Origin: Mansonella perstans
Lineage: Eukaryota > Nematoda > Chromadorea > Rhabditida > Onchocercidae
Assembly: GCA_037074765.1 (NCBI GenBank)
Contig: JBAMDO010000002.1
Coordinates: forward strand, 310,001 to 374,000
Length of the DNA stretch: 64,000 bases
Direction of reading: 5' to 3'
In this document: positions 26,265-38,615 of the stretch, piece by piece
Layout: every line of letters begins with the position of its first letter
Position numbering within the stretch: position 1 is the first letter of the stretch
The notes under the pieces: generated by a model
Told to the model about the DNA's origin: nothing
The model's input: only the letters and a program-made list of their open reading frames with translations
Databases searched by the model: none
Translations under genes and position numbers: made by a program

Positions 26265-28885
26265 GAGCTCAAATATTAATAGAGTTCTACATTCAAAAAC
26301 AACATCAATAGACCCAAGTTTCGACTCTTTCAAAGGCAAAAATAATAGACTTTTGATTTCCTGCTTAAATAGATATAATGATATCGCATGTGCAGCATTC
26401 TTCCGATGAAGTTTCATAGTGTAAGCTGCTAAAGTCACTACAATTCGCTCATGCATTATTTCGAAAGTAGCATTAAAAGTAGTTAATGGAATGTGCATTA
26501 TATAAAAAAACCTATTTTAGAAAACTTATCTTCAATAGTAATTTTCAAAAGTATTGCGTACAAACATCCAGTGGCTTTGAAATATCACCTACTTTTTTTT
26601 TCTGATTAAAAAGCTGAACTAAGCAGAAAAAAATATGGCATATGACAAACCAGTGGTCCATTTGTGTATGTAGTAACATTGCTAAATGTATTTGTCACTG
26701 CAGACATATGATCATAAAACTGATGAATCTTCTTTAAAATAGTAATTTAACAATCAGTAACTGAAAATTTAGCAAAAATAGTTTGTTAAAGCAACTACGC
26801 GACAATGGAATACCCTAATTTACTTTGAATACATATTGCAAAATTAAGCAAGGAGAGGAGAGAAAGATAAATAAATAATCTCCTTCTTCACGGAATTTGT
26901 TTAAGCATGCTTCATGAGCGAAAAAATTCAAGTAAAATTCCAATATGAAGTGATGCTGCATGGTTATTATTCAATGACTCTACACAGAGTGCTTTCCGGT
27001 AAACTGCATGATGAAGAAAGCTGCATCAGGCATCAGAACTATATCCTACGATCGATTACCTGAGAAAATGAACCATCTGATCAACAGAACTTACCGATTT
27101 CTCGACTTTATTAAAATTTCGTTAAAATATGATCCCATAAGAGTGGATATTACATAATCCTCATATTGCTGTTATGTATTCGAATTGAAATCCATGATAC
27201 TGTTTGTTTCCGTAATAATGGTTCGATATTACGCAATATTCATGTCGTAGTTATATATTCGAATTAAAATCCATGATACTTGCTTTTCTCTCCTTAACAA
27301 CGATAAGAGTTGAATTTACTTTTATGCAAATGATGACAATGATGCATCGTTTAACATTATATTTTGATTTATGAACAAACAAAACTATACGTTAAAATAA
27401 AATCTTTTATTTTAAGTATAGCAGGAAAATAACTTGCAAATTACTGATTATGTAAAACATGATGAGAATTTCAACAAATGCTTTGACAAATAAGCTAATC
27501 ACAAAATTTCCTATTTAAAATGTTAATGTTCAAATTTACGCCTACAGCAGTAAAAAAACTGAAAAAATGATAAAACACAAAAGATATTTTCGAGCTTATG
27601 CATACCATTGAAAATGAACACTATTAAAATATCACTGAAAAATTTTACTCCAGCTTATTAAATTTCATAACATTTTAAAGATTAATGACCATCTTCCGTC
27701 TTTCTCTCCTCTCTTCTTTTCTTAACCAGAAAATGGAATCCATTCAGTTAGGTGATTTTTCGCTAAACCCAACCTTCTCGTATTTTTTAAGCAATTTTAA
27801 CGCATCATTTCATTTGTACAATCAGTAATTTTCGCTTCAACTCATCTAATGCCGATGGAAATAAATCTAAATATGCCATGCCACTCTACTAATGAAATCG
27901 TGTCTATTTTTCACTGAAAAACTAAACTATCATTAAAATTTTAAAAGCAACTAATAAAATAGCCAAATATTCCCTCTTCACTTTCCTATTGCTTTTTCAG
28001 TTTCTAAAAGAACACGGTACAAAAGTAATACATCAAAAAAGTTCATACGATATATATATATATATTTTTTTTTGATTTGGCAACCTGATAAATTCAGTCT
28101 GCATGATCAAAGCAGTTTTAATATTCAGTTCGTCACTAAAAAATCGCACTTGATCATCTTGAATTTGAAGATCTATAGGATTAAGAAACTTAAGAAACCA
28201 TCTAAACCAGTCACATGCTTCACACTACTAATATTGGAATAGCTCAAAACTGAAAGTTGAACGTGGATTATTTTCAAAATTTTAATAATTGTAACTGTAA
28301 GAAATACCATCTTAAAATATCTGCAGCAACGGAAGTCGAACACCTCCAGTGTGATGGAAATGAATGGAAAAAATTCCAGGAGGGACAAAAAATCCCAGGA
28401 ACAACCAGATATCGTTGGTAAATTGAAAATTTAATTATAAAACATCAAAACAGGTCTGTCAATTAACCTATTTAATAAAAAAAGATGTATAAAAAACATA
28501 TACGCATATAAGAGTTACGTATATTGCGCCCATGGCAGTTTTGTTCTTTGATGTTCATCATTTTATGAAAATTTAGTACATCACTTCCAACTCCATGATT
28601 TTAAACTACATCGTATATTCCTTCCTTAACTACATTAAAAAAAAAAAAACCTTGAGCAATTATTTTCAATTCTCATCGTTTTTTCAGTGAATGATGGTAG
28701 TTAAGCTAAATCAGATACACCAATATATCAAAATAAATGCACAGGAAAATTGCAGTAATGAATAAAAATACTAAAGCCGAATAAACGGCATAATTTTATA
28801 GTTCATGAAGAACTCAAATTAAGAAAAAAAATTTATTTCCAACCACAACAGCAACAAAACAATTTAAGCGCATATTAATAATAAA
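26265..28885. other. Intergenic between bZIP gene and cct-5
   Basis: No further exon of either neighbour is recognisable. It holds the 5' flank of the bZIP gene and the 3' flank of cct-5, both on the minus strand, plus a diverged duplication near 27130-27285. A non-coding first exon or trans-splice site for the bZIP gene could lie here. Confidence 0.5.
27130..27285. repeat. Diverged tandem duplication, unit about 80 bp
   Basis: Two units 80 bp apart share the order GATATTAC-CATAAT/GCAATATTCAT, GTTAT(G/A)TATTCGAATT, then AAATCCATGATACT. The second half is nearly identical and the first half diverged. No function is evident. Confidence 0.65.
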
Positions 28886-31800
28886 TCACATTGCACATTT
28901 CTGTTCATCAAACTCCGGAACTCGGACATCATCGATTTTCAAGATCATGCGCACTACCTATAAAATATTGTAAGCATCAGATTTGTCCGTATTTACAATA
29001 AACAATAGAATTAAAAAATAAAAATCGAGAAAATTAGATCCCAAAAAGTTAATGCATCTGCTCAAAATTTAAACCACTTCAACAGTGAAATGATAAAAGA
29101 AATTTAAAAAACAAACCTGGGTAGCAAGAGATATTTGTGCTTTTTTCGACAACAATGTCTCCATCACCTTTTGTTTTTCCATATCTGAAAAACATTACTT
29201 TGCAAAGATTGGGACTTTTTTATTGATGCAGTTTCTGTAAAGGAAATACCAACGCCTGTAAAATAGGACCACATTATCACATCTCGTAATTCTCAAACAC
29301 CATTACTGAACCGAACTTCGGCTTGATTCTGCTTATTAATCTATGCTGCTCGACGAATAACGAAAAAGCATTCATAAATTTGGCAGACATTTCAACATTA
29401 ATTGTGACTTCAGGGATGAAGTCCTTGACATTATTACTTTATTTCGAGAAAATAACTGATTTTGAAAAACTGCATTGACCATTTCTTCGACTTACCATTA
29501 GTACCAACAGCGAGACAATCAATGCCCAGTTTTGGATTAGACTGTTGAATTTGCTTTGCCTTAAGATCTGTTACTGTGTCGATTGAAGAAAGGCCTGAAT
29601 TTTCAGCTAGAGCCATAGGTATACTTTCCAGAGCGTCCGCAAAAGCTCGAAAAGCATACTGCTCAATACCCTCAATCTAAATATTACAGTGATTCAATTT
29701 AGAAAAGAGAATATGAAAAAAAAAACACTTCCAAATGATTTAAACTTTCACTTTATCTGCTTCTTCTGCAACAGCAATGGAACAAGAAATCTCTGCTGCG
29801 CCACCACCATAAACTATTCGATTATCTTTGATCAAATTACGAACAACACAGAGAGCATCATGTAAACAACGCTTGGACTCCTCAATCATCAATTTGTTGC
29901 CACCTCGAATAAACACTGTGACAGCTCGATTATTAGGACACTCTTCGATACAAAGCATACGATCCTATAACAAGTATTATCTCTAACTAATGATCACAAA
30001 TCTTCTGTCAACGTAAATGCTTCGGTCACTTGAGAGAATGCAATATAATAAATTATAATATATATATTTTAAACTGGTTTAAATAATGTGGACAAATAAA
30101 ATCTATTAAATTCAACGTAACTGAATTTATCTCATTAATTATATTAAATTACTAACATTATACGTACATTATATAATAAAATATATATATATATATTATT
30201 ATTATTATTTTTCAACCGTCAGGACATTTTTTGTACAAATCCTGCATTACTGGGAAGCGCTACCGACAACTACGAACAGTAAATGTAATTCTAATTGCAA
30301 TTTCAAAGCAAATACATCGCTTTTTCAGTGTAAATGATAGCAGAATAGGAAATTTGCCTTAGCGGTTCCGAATGACATCTCGCGAATTTTTCCAGCTTTC
30401 CCAAGCTTTTCGGGTTTAAGTTCAGCAAAACGTGGAACAATGCGACCATCGGTAGCAATCGCGATTAATTCAATTTCAGGTCCGCCAACCCATCGCACTG
30501 CTGGGAGATTATGCGCGAGTAGAAGATGATTGGCTTCATCATCGAAACCCCACTGACAAATTGCTAAAGTAGCGCCACTCTCTTTAACCTGAAATTTAGC
30601 AAAAAGTTATTGTAGCGAAATGATCCAATGAAAGAAAAAAACTGGAAATTTTGAGTAAATTCAAAGCGACCGAAACTCTATCATGATAAAAAACAGAGAA
30701 AAAATTTGGGAAGAGAAAAGCAAATAGATCTTGAAAACATCACCTGCATGATCATTTTTTCGAAAGTTGTTCGCTCATATTCCCGCAAATTTTGAAAATC
30801 TGTAGTTGAAGTGATGTCAAGCTTATGCTTTGTTTTCGGCTTCGGTGGTTCAAACGGACAGGTAAGTATTGCAATTTTGGCATCAGTTAATTCCTGCAAT
30901 AATTCATATAAGCAGCTATCTCTCTCGACTAATAATTATTAAAATGGCTACAGCTGCCACAATAAAATTATAAAAATTTTACTGTTCATATCAGATAACA
31001 GCACAAAACGATATATAATATACATAGCAACCTTCGGCATCTGAGGATGGCTCATCGTCTTATCGATAACAACGCCTTTTACTAAGCATGTATCTTCCAA
31101 TCGGCCTCCTACTTTCCCTTCAATTTTGATCAGTTCAAAATCGACATCTTTCTTTTCCAAATCCGCTACCGACAATACAGCATCTACAGCAATTTCTGCA
31201 AGTCGCCGCATACAACGATTAACGCTGAAACCAAAAAATGTGTTTGTGAGATTTCCAATAAAAGGGAATTTCATTAAGACAAAATTTACATTTTTGAACC
31301 CAAAGCTGTAACAGCTGATTCAATCAGTAGTTCACGATTATTTATGGGGAAAGATTGCGCAACATTTTCCAATGTTGCCAGCGCCTTCTTGCACGCCATA
31401 TCAAATCCATCCGCTATTTTAATCGGATGGATACCTTTATCAAGCAAATATTCCGCTTGTTCCAACAGCGCACCAGCCAAAACTGCAATACGAAAGATAA
31501 TTGACATATTGCATATAAAAAAATCACTAGCGAGGAAATTATTTTAAAAAAAAAAGCGATAAAGAATAAAACCGTTGCATCCAACGCATAAAGAGAATTC
31601 AATAGTCATTTTCAATATAAGGACAATGAAGGAGAAAACAATTCTATGTTTGTCACTTATCTCACTAAAGAGTTTCAAACACCCTATCTAAAGCCTGTTT
31701 TCGTGCACTTCACTACTAATAGTGGAATGGTGAATTAAACACTACCGACTACACCTGTCGTACCATCGCCTATTTCATCATCTTGACTCTTCGACAATTC

Positions 31801-32546
31801 TACCATAAGCCGAGCCACATGATGTTCTACATCCATCTTTTCCATAATTGTTGCGCCATCGTTCGTAATTGTCACATCACCATCACTCGAAACAAGCATC
31901 TTATCTAAACCAAGTGGTCCCAAAGACGATTTCAACGTGCTCACTATCGCACGTGCTGCCAAAATATGACTCTAAAATGCACGAAGTTATTCTTATTCAG
32001 TGGGATTAAAAAGTAATATTTTGTTCCATATAAACAAAATATGAAGCAATTCAATTCAATGTTTTCCTGCGAGGAAGTACCACATGCACATGAAAATGAC
32101 AAAGTAATTCGCAAAAATAGAACAATTAGATTTTATATTAATTTATATAAGAAAATTCAGGCGTTTCAAATAAATTTGCAAGCTTACGTGAGTATTAGTT
32201 TATTTTCACAAAATGTCAAATTTCAAGCACCAAATTCGATGGAAATATTGTTAATCCTTCCTTTTATCCCCTATTAAACTACCCGTGCTAAAAATTTTAA
32301 TCTTAATATTAGGCTCAAATATTGACATTAAGTAATATTGCTAGTACATTCTACGTCAAAAATAAATGTTGTTGGAAAATTTTTACATTTGTTGTCATTT
32401 CAAGAAATCTCTTTCCATTTCGTTTCACTTACTTTCAGTGCTTCAGTACCAGTTAGACGTTTCTGCTTCTCCTGATCACGTAGCAATATAAATGGTTGCC
32501 CAAATTCATCAAATAACACATGAGCTGTTGCTGCATCAGCCATCAT
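28886..32546 (-). CDS. cct-5: T-complex protein 1 subunit epsilon (CCT5)
   Basis: Ten minus-strand exons: 32546-32433, 31971-31746, 31482-31290, 31224-31032, 30893-30744, 30588-30358, 29964-29752, 29676-29496, 29184-29117 and 28957-28886, giving 546 aa, close to the usual 541. This is one of eight paralogous subunits of the cytosolic chaperonin that folds actin, tubulin and other proteins using ATP. Group II chaperonin motifs are clear: [17 protein letters not shown] (about 72-79) and GDGTT (106-110, nucleotide binding). Epsilon identity comes from the N-terminal [49 protein letters not shown] and the [14 protein letters not shown] ending. The intron after exon 6 begins with GC rather than GT. 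Start is the first of two adjacent Met codons. Confidence 0.97.
30178..30212. repeat. TA / TTA microsatellite in cct-5 intron 6
   Basis: A run of TA dinucleotides followed directly by ATT trinucleotides and a T-run, inside the 393-bp GC-AG intron of cct-5. Confidence 0.8.
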
Positions 32547-33158
32547 CTTGATGTTTTCACTTCAATAACAAATCATATTAGATAAAATAAATACAAACAC
32601 TACGTACATACAATAACAGTAATTAAAGCATTACCAACAAATTTCATAAAAATCATCTACGAAAAAAAATCCCTCACGACATCCGCATCCAAATTTGCTT
32701 TCTATCATTCAATCCAGAAGAAAAAAGTGGGAGAAATGAGCGATGAAATGCCACATGGTTTTGTCACGATGATATATCAATAGTTTTGCAAAAGCAAAGC
32801 AATGCACAGTATGATGAAAAAAAAGCAGGATGAATTTTTGTGGTTTTGTTACAATGATATTACTTCCCTTTTTTTTTCCTTGACTAGTTAATTAGTTGGC
32901 TATATGAAAAGAAAACATAAGTAATAATATAAATCATGAAGAATATGAAAGTGAAATATTAAAGTATGTAAGTATGATAAGTTAGATCTTAAGGTTTCGG
33001 ACAAATCCCAAATGAAGCAAGAAATAATTTCTGAAATTGTGACGATGCAAACAGTGCAAAAATGCGGTGCTTCACATCTGGAAAACTTCAATTTATCGAT
33101 TTTTCCATCCATCTATTTCCTCCACTCCGCCTTAGTTTTTTTTTTGAAATCACTCATC

Positions 33159-33160
<2 letters not shown>

Positions 33161-33198
<38 letters not shown>

Positions 33199-33412
33199 TG
33201 TGTGTGTATATGAGTGTATGTATGTGTGTGAGTATATGCGTCTTTGTGTTTGTCAGACTACATAATGTATTTGTTACATTTGTATGTGCACTTTAAAAAA
33301 TAGCAGTATATATGTGAAAATGCTTTGTGTAATAATATACTTCCATGTATGTGTATGTATGTATATGTAGTGTATGTGTGTATGTGTTGTGTATGTGTTG
33401 ATGTATAGGTAG
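33161..33412. repeat. TG-rich microsatellite region
   Basis: An almost pure (TG)n tract at 33161-33208 passes into interrupted TGTG/TATG repeats to about 33240. A second TG/TATG cluster lies at about 33340-33412. Both give repetitive Cys/Val frames with no coding meaning. Alternating purine-pyrimidine DNA of this kind is known to be length-variable. Confidence 0.95.
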
Positions 33413-36400
33413 CAATCATTAGCATTATGCATTAGCATATATATACTATTTTATGTGAATATATATATTATCAAATAAAAAGGAATGAGTAAAAAAATGT
33501 ATAGGAGAATGTGGCAGAAAAGAGACAGATAAAGATGTGAAAAAGATGAGGAAAAATACATAAAATGCAAAGGAAAAGATTCTCATACTTTCTTTAATAT
33601 TCATTTCTAATTCTTTTAAAAGGTACGAAATTGCCAAATTATTTCAAAGTTACAAATGAATGCAACAATTGCGTCCCAACATTTGCACATTGTTAATATA
33701 ACTGACATAGAAGGTTACAACATTCAATAACTGTCCATATTACATATATATGTGATATTTGCGTCGTAACAACAGTCTTTTACCAGCACACATATTTGTA
33801 TCATAAAAATGAATTTGTTGTGAGATCTGAAAGAAAAATATGCATGTGAAACTTTTATTTTTATCATAGAACATTTGCGCTTCCTCAAACTCCTCAAAGA
33901 CATTTAAGCAAAAAGAGTTTCAATCATTAAATTAATTAATTAATTGGAAATATTCAGCAAAGAACTTTTTTTCTTTAAAAAAAAAATTTTTTTTTAAGAT
34001 ACAACAAAAATTGACCATTTGCAATGCCTTTAATGCTTTTTATTTCTTATTACTATATTAGAATATTTTTAACTTTCAAATATATTACTCAATAATACAT
34101 CACCATTTAGTTTAGATTGTGCAGTAAAAAAGTTTTAAACAATTTGTAAAAATTGTTTACCTATTAATTTTGCATCATTTGCTTAAAGCAAACTTTTGAT
34201 AATATCTTATTTCTTGATTGTTTTTTTTGACAATTTTATCAATTCAATGTAGTCGGAATTTACATCCAATAAATTAAATTATTGAGAGGAAAAAAAGAAC
34301 GAAAAAAACTGCTAATTTTATACTTCAATTCTTTTAAAACAACATTTCACATTAATACTTTGCTTTTAAATATGATACAATACACATCTTACATAGTTAT
34401 ATTAATTATGACTATTAATTAATCATTACTTCATATTTCACATATAATCAATACTTCCCCTTTTTTTTTGGTTTCACTTTACTTTTCTAAATATTCCAGC
34501 AATACGTATGTACTACATATCGGATAATTTTCACGCACCACATACATTTCATTAATTTTGTCCATCAATTTTACAACCAAATAATAATCATTGATGCAGA
34601 CCGATAAATTTACAGTGATCAAAATAGTTCATTGAAAAATGTCGATACTAAATTTTGGGCTGGATAAAATATTATAAAACTAATTAACAGATAATTAATT
34701 TTCAGAATAAAAAAAAAGGAAAAGCGAAAATATTTTTATTTTTTGATAAAATTAAACTTCGAACATTGAATGCTAATCATCGCCCATGTATGACTGATAT
34801 ATGATAGCTATTACTAATACAATTCTCCTTCTCATGAAAAGAAAAAAAGGAATTGAAGCAAAGTTTCTTATTTTATTTTATTTCCTATTTCTTAGAGCAA
34901 ATACATGATTAGCATTCAAATTGCAATGTTCAATGTTTGATTTCATTCTTTTCCTTCTTTTTTTTTTTTCAAAAGTAATGAAATGAAAAAGAAAAAATCA
35001 AAGTTTTGTTTTCTTTTTTTTGGAATTAAATTTGATGTAACGAAAAAAATGAGAATTTTTCATTGAAAAACTGAAATATTTTATATTCAAGAAATCAACG
35101 ATTAAAGTTTAATTTCATTTCCAACTTTTTTTTTTTTTTTTTGTTTCATACTGCTAAAATCACACATCAAACACCAACATTTACAGCTTGAGCTTTACTT
35201 TCACCGCAAAAAACCAAGAAAGAAAGAAGGTAAAGAAGTTTCGAAAGAGTGTCCTTTTCTAAAAATGACATTTAGCTATTGCCTATAATTATTTAAGCAA
35301 TTATTGTTTAATATTTCAAGTGGAATGAGAATGAAAAAGAGGGAAGGTAAGAAATTGCAGCAAAATAATAATATTTTGTATCCGTTTGTATGTCTACATT
35401 ATTTTTTTTCCTCTTTTTTTTAAAATTATAATGATGAATAAGAGGAAATGGTTAATAGCCCGAGAATGTCGATGACCTACTTGTAAATTATTACGATTTA
35501 TTATTTGCCGATAATTTATGATTTGTTGTACTTTTTAAAAAAAAAAAATCTCTTCAAAAAAATTTTTTTTTTTGACAAATTGATTTGCATGGAGTAGAGA
35601 GATCAAAGAAATTCGTTGTGAAATATGATTACAAAACGATATTTTAAAAATTTTTTAATTAAAAACAAATTACAATCATGTATTTATGTATATGTATATA
35701 TATTCCAATTGAACTTAAGAATTTAATTTATTCATATGTATATGATATTGAACATATTTGAAATAAATTAGCTAAAATCATTTCCCATTAATTTTTTATT
35801 AGATTTATCATATAATCAAAATGCAAATATGATTTATGTACTGATAAAGCATCGACATGATTTATGGCAAATCAAAAAATGATCATTCTCAATAATATTT
35901 GATAAAAACACATCCATATAATTACAGAGTAAAAATTTTATATGAAAAAAAAGGGAAAAAAAAAACTAAGTTTTTCGATATTAATTGTTGACAATGTTAT
36001 CCAAAGTGACCAAACTTTCTTAGCAAACTTAGGTGACTGTACCGATGAAGCACCGATAAAATCAATTAAACGTGATAAAAAATGTAGATGCTTAATTGGA
36101 AAATATAACTTTTTCGTACATTTAACTTTAAATTATTCCTTAGCTAAGATTATTTGCTGGAAATTTTTTTATTCATTTTGATAAAAATACTTCTAAACGC
36201 AGTATAGCTTTATACTTTGGCAATTATTCAAATCATAAGAAACGACTGGAATATATGATTGAGCTTAATGTTAAATTTCGTTCAGAAATGGGTCGATATT
36301 AAATTTCATTAGTAACTTTATTTTAGTCCATTCATTCATTGTACTCATTATTTCAGTCATTTAGTAAAATATTAAAATTTATTGGGAAAGCTATAGCCCA

Positions 36401-36436
36401 TGTTGTTCGTCGGTGATTGAGATTTATTCAGGTTAC

Positions 36437-36488
36437 AACACAACTGTACCCATACAATATAGTGATATTGTATGGGTACAATTGAGTT
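36437..36488. repeat. Long near-perfect hairpin
   Basis: TGTACCCATACAATAT (36445-36460) and its exact reverse complement (36465-36480) flank the 4-nt loop AGTG. Beyond one mismatch the pairing continues for CAA/TTG on each side and then more weakly, giving an imperfect palindrome of about 52 bp. No coding sequence is adjacent. It could be a small foldback element or encode a structured RNA. Confidence 0.85.
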
Positions 36489-36615
36489 CACAATCGTAAG
36501 AAAAAAAAGTAATTAAGCACGCAATGAATTGGTAATGAACAACAAAAATGAGTCATAATTATCTAAATTCAATTAAAAACGACAATATAATTTTTTTTTT
36601 TCACTAACAGTGCCC

Positions 36616-36705
36616 ACCTTTCTTTCGGTAGTAATTGACGATCACTTTGTTTGATTTGTTCCTTACGAATGCCTTCGTAAAGTTGGAAGAAAGGCTTTAG
36701 GAAGA
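36616..36705 (-). other. Possible isolated exon
   Basis: On the minus strand a short frame reads FFQLYEGIRKEQIKQSDRQL then LPKER, followed by GTGGGC that could be a donor; possible acceptors are CTAAAG and TTACGAAG. Its charged, balanced composition differs from the surrounding AT-rich noise. No partner exon was found and I do not recognise the family. The segment also contains a small palindrome (TTACGAA-GGCA-TTCGTAA). Coding status is uncertain. Confidence 0.2.
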
Positions 36706-38615
36706 CAGAAGTAAGTAAAGAGATGTATAATTAGCTGTTAGATAGTAAGATGCATAATTAGATGCATAAGTGTTTAAACGTAAGGAATCGCTTCTGATGC
36801 ATATTTGACTGCAAAAAACTAACACTCTAGAACTTTTTTTCCATGCATATGTCAAGGGTTAAAGGTTAACTTTTGATAGCTTTTACAGCCATCATAGAGT
36901 AAAACTTGACCCGCAGCACAGTCCCTGTCCTTGTAATCACTAATCACTTTTCCTATCCATGGCCGTGCATAAATATTACAAATCCTGCTGTGACATTGGC
37001 CATCCCATTATTAGCTTTGTATCCTTATCATTCTTAATTTTACTTACAAAATCCGACCATCCTATCTGATATTTTTGATTTTGATTACCTAATAAATTTC
37101 ACCATAAGATAATTCTACCACATTTTCTTCTAACAATTCATTTCTTCATACATTGATTTAATTAGTGCTTAATTGCATAAGTATTAATCTTACATCATTT
37201 TCATTTTGGTCAAATGACTGCTGTTGCTTTTCATCATTCATCCATCGTGCGACTATTCATTTTAAATTAATAAATTAAGTTCGTCCTTTTGATTGAAATT
37301 TCAATTTAAATATACCCATAATTGAGCTAAATATTCATGCGGCTTTTAGTGATAAATTATACTTCTTTGTGACACTTTTTGATAATTGAGGAATTATTAA
37401 TAGCACTGTTGAACACATCAGTTAATAATTACTGATTATGAGAATGACTTACTTTTACTTTCTACATATCGATGTCTTTTACTTCATTAAAAAATATGAT
37501 GTTCAGTTAGTTGGACAGTTGCAATTGACAGGTACAGTATAAGTACGCTATCCTAGCTCCTTCATCTATTTAACTTTTAGATAATTGAAACGGTTAAGAA
37601 AGGTAATTTTACTGTAAACTTTCTTTCTCCTTCAACAATGTTGAACTTATGACATGTGATTAGAAAATTTGATATTGAAGATTTTGCTCGGTTCAATTGA
37701 TTTACAACTAACAAAGGCTATTGAAAGAAAAAGAAAAAAATTGAATTATTGTATACCCAGTAACCTTGAATGATAAATTAAATGCCATTTCAGCAATATA
37801 ATTAGAAAATCTTATTTATAGAATGATTACAAAAAAAAAAAAAATGTACGTGTACACATCACTGCATATGCAATATAATACACCATTCATTGTGCACATT
37901 ACTCCTAATAAAGAAAAACGGAAAGAATCAATTAAATTAAAATCAAATCTTTTTTAAAAAAATTGGAATATGAATAAATATTTTAAGATTTGCATTGCAT
38001 AAATGTTATTAAGTCAAAAAGAATTCCCAAAGCTGTAATAAATTAGTGTATAAAATAATTATTTGAGTAGATAATAGTTTTTTCTAAACCATTTAAAGAT
38101 TATCGTTTAAGTTATTAATCACACCTAGCAAGTGCTGTGGAAATTTTATTATTACCCTTAGCGAAAATAGTCGATAGTTTTCTTTGTTCCTTTAACAGGG
38201 ACTCAAAGAGCTTGATAAAAGCTTATGGATGGCGGCGTAGTTTATAAGCAGTTATAGAGAACACAATTTATAATTGGGACAACCAGAATTTAAACTGACT
38301 TTTATTCAACTTATAGTTTATATGCAGAATATATCCAGCAATCTTAACCAATCAAATTAAAATATCGGAAATTAAAGGTCAGACACCGGCAGATAACAAT
38401 TATAAAGAAAACAATTGTGAGAAAATGATAAATAAAGAGTAAATTAAATTTAATATTTCAAATCGTTTATAAGCTATTTCGAACAAACATTCATGGATTG
38501 CAAATTGTTAAGAATCTTGAATTATAACAAATTATAATGAAACAATGTTATAAAACATGATAATCTCACAATATTAGAACATGATTAACAAAAGGATACT
38601 TATACGCGTAATGCT

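Larger units (their letters stand above)
32547..38615. other. Large intergenic region between cct-5 and fum-1
   Basis: About 6 kb with many A/T homopolymers. It holds the cct-5 promoter side (near 32.5 kb) and the fum-1 3' flank. Separate entries cover the TG microsatellite, a long hairpin near 36.46 kb and a possible lone exon near 36.65 kb. A patch at about 36890-37030 is less AT-rich than its surroundings but carries no recognisable gene. Confidence 0.5.

Noticed and set aside
33012..33296. Plus-strand frames with Cys/Val runs
   Set aside because: They are translations of the TG microsatellite.
35942..36181. Plus-strand frame of 79 codons
   Set aside because: Lys-rich start from an A-run, no recognisable domain, no splice context and no supporting neighbours.
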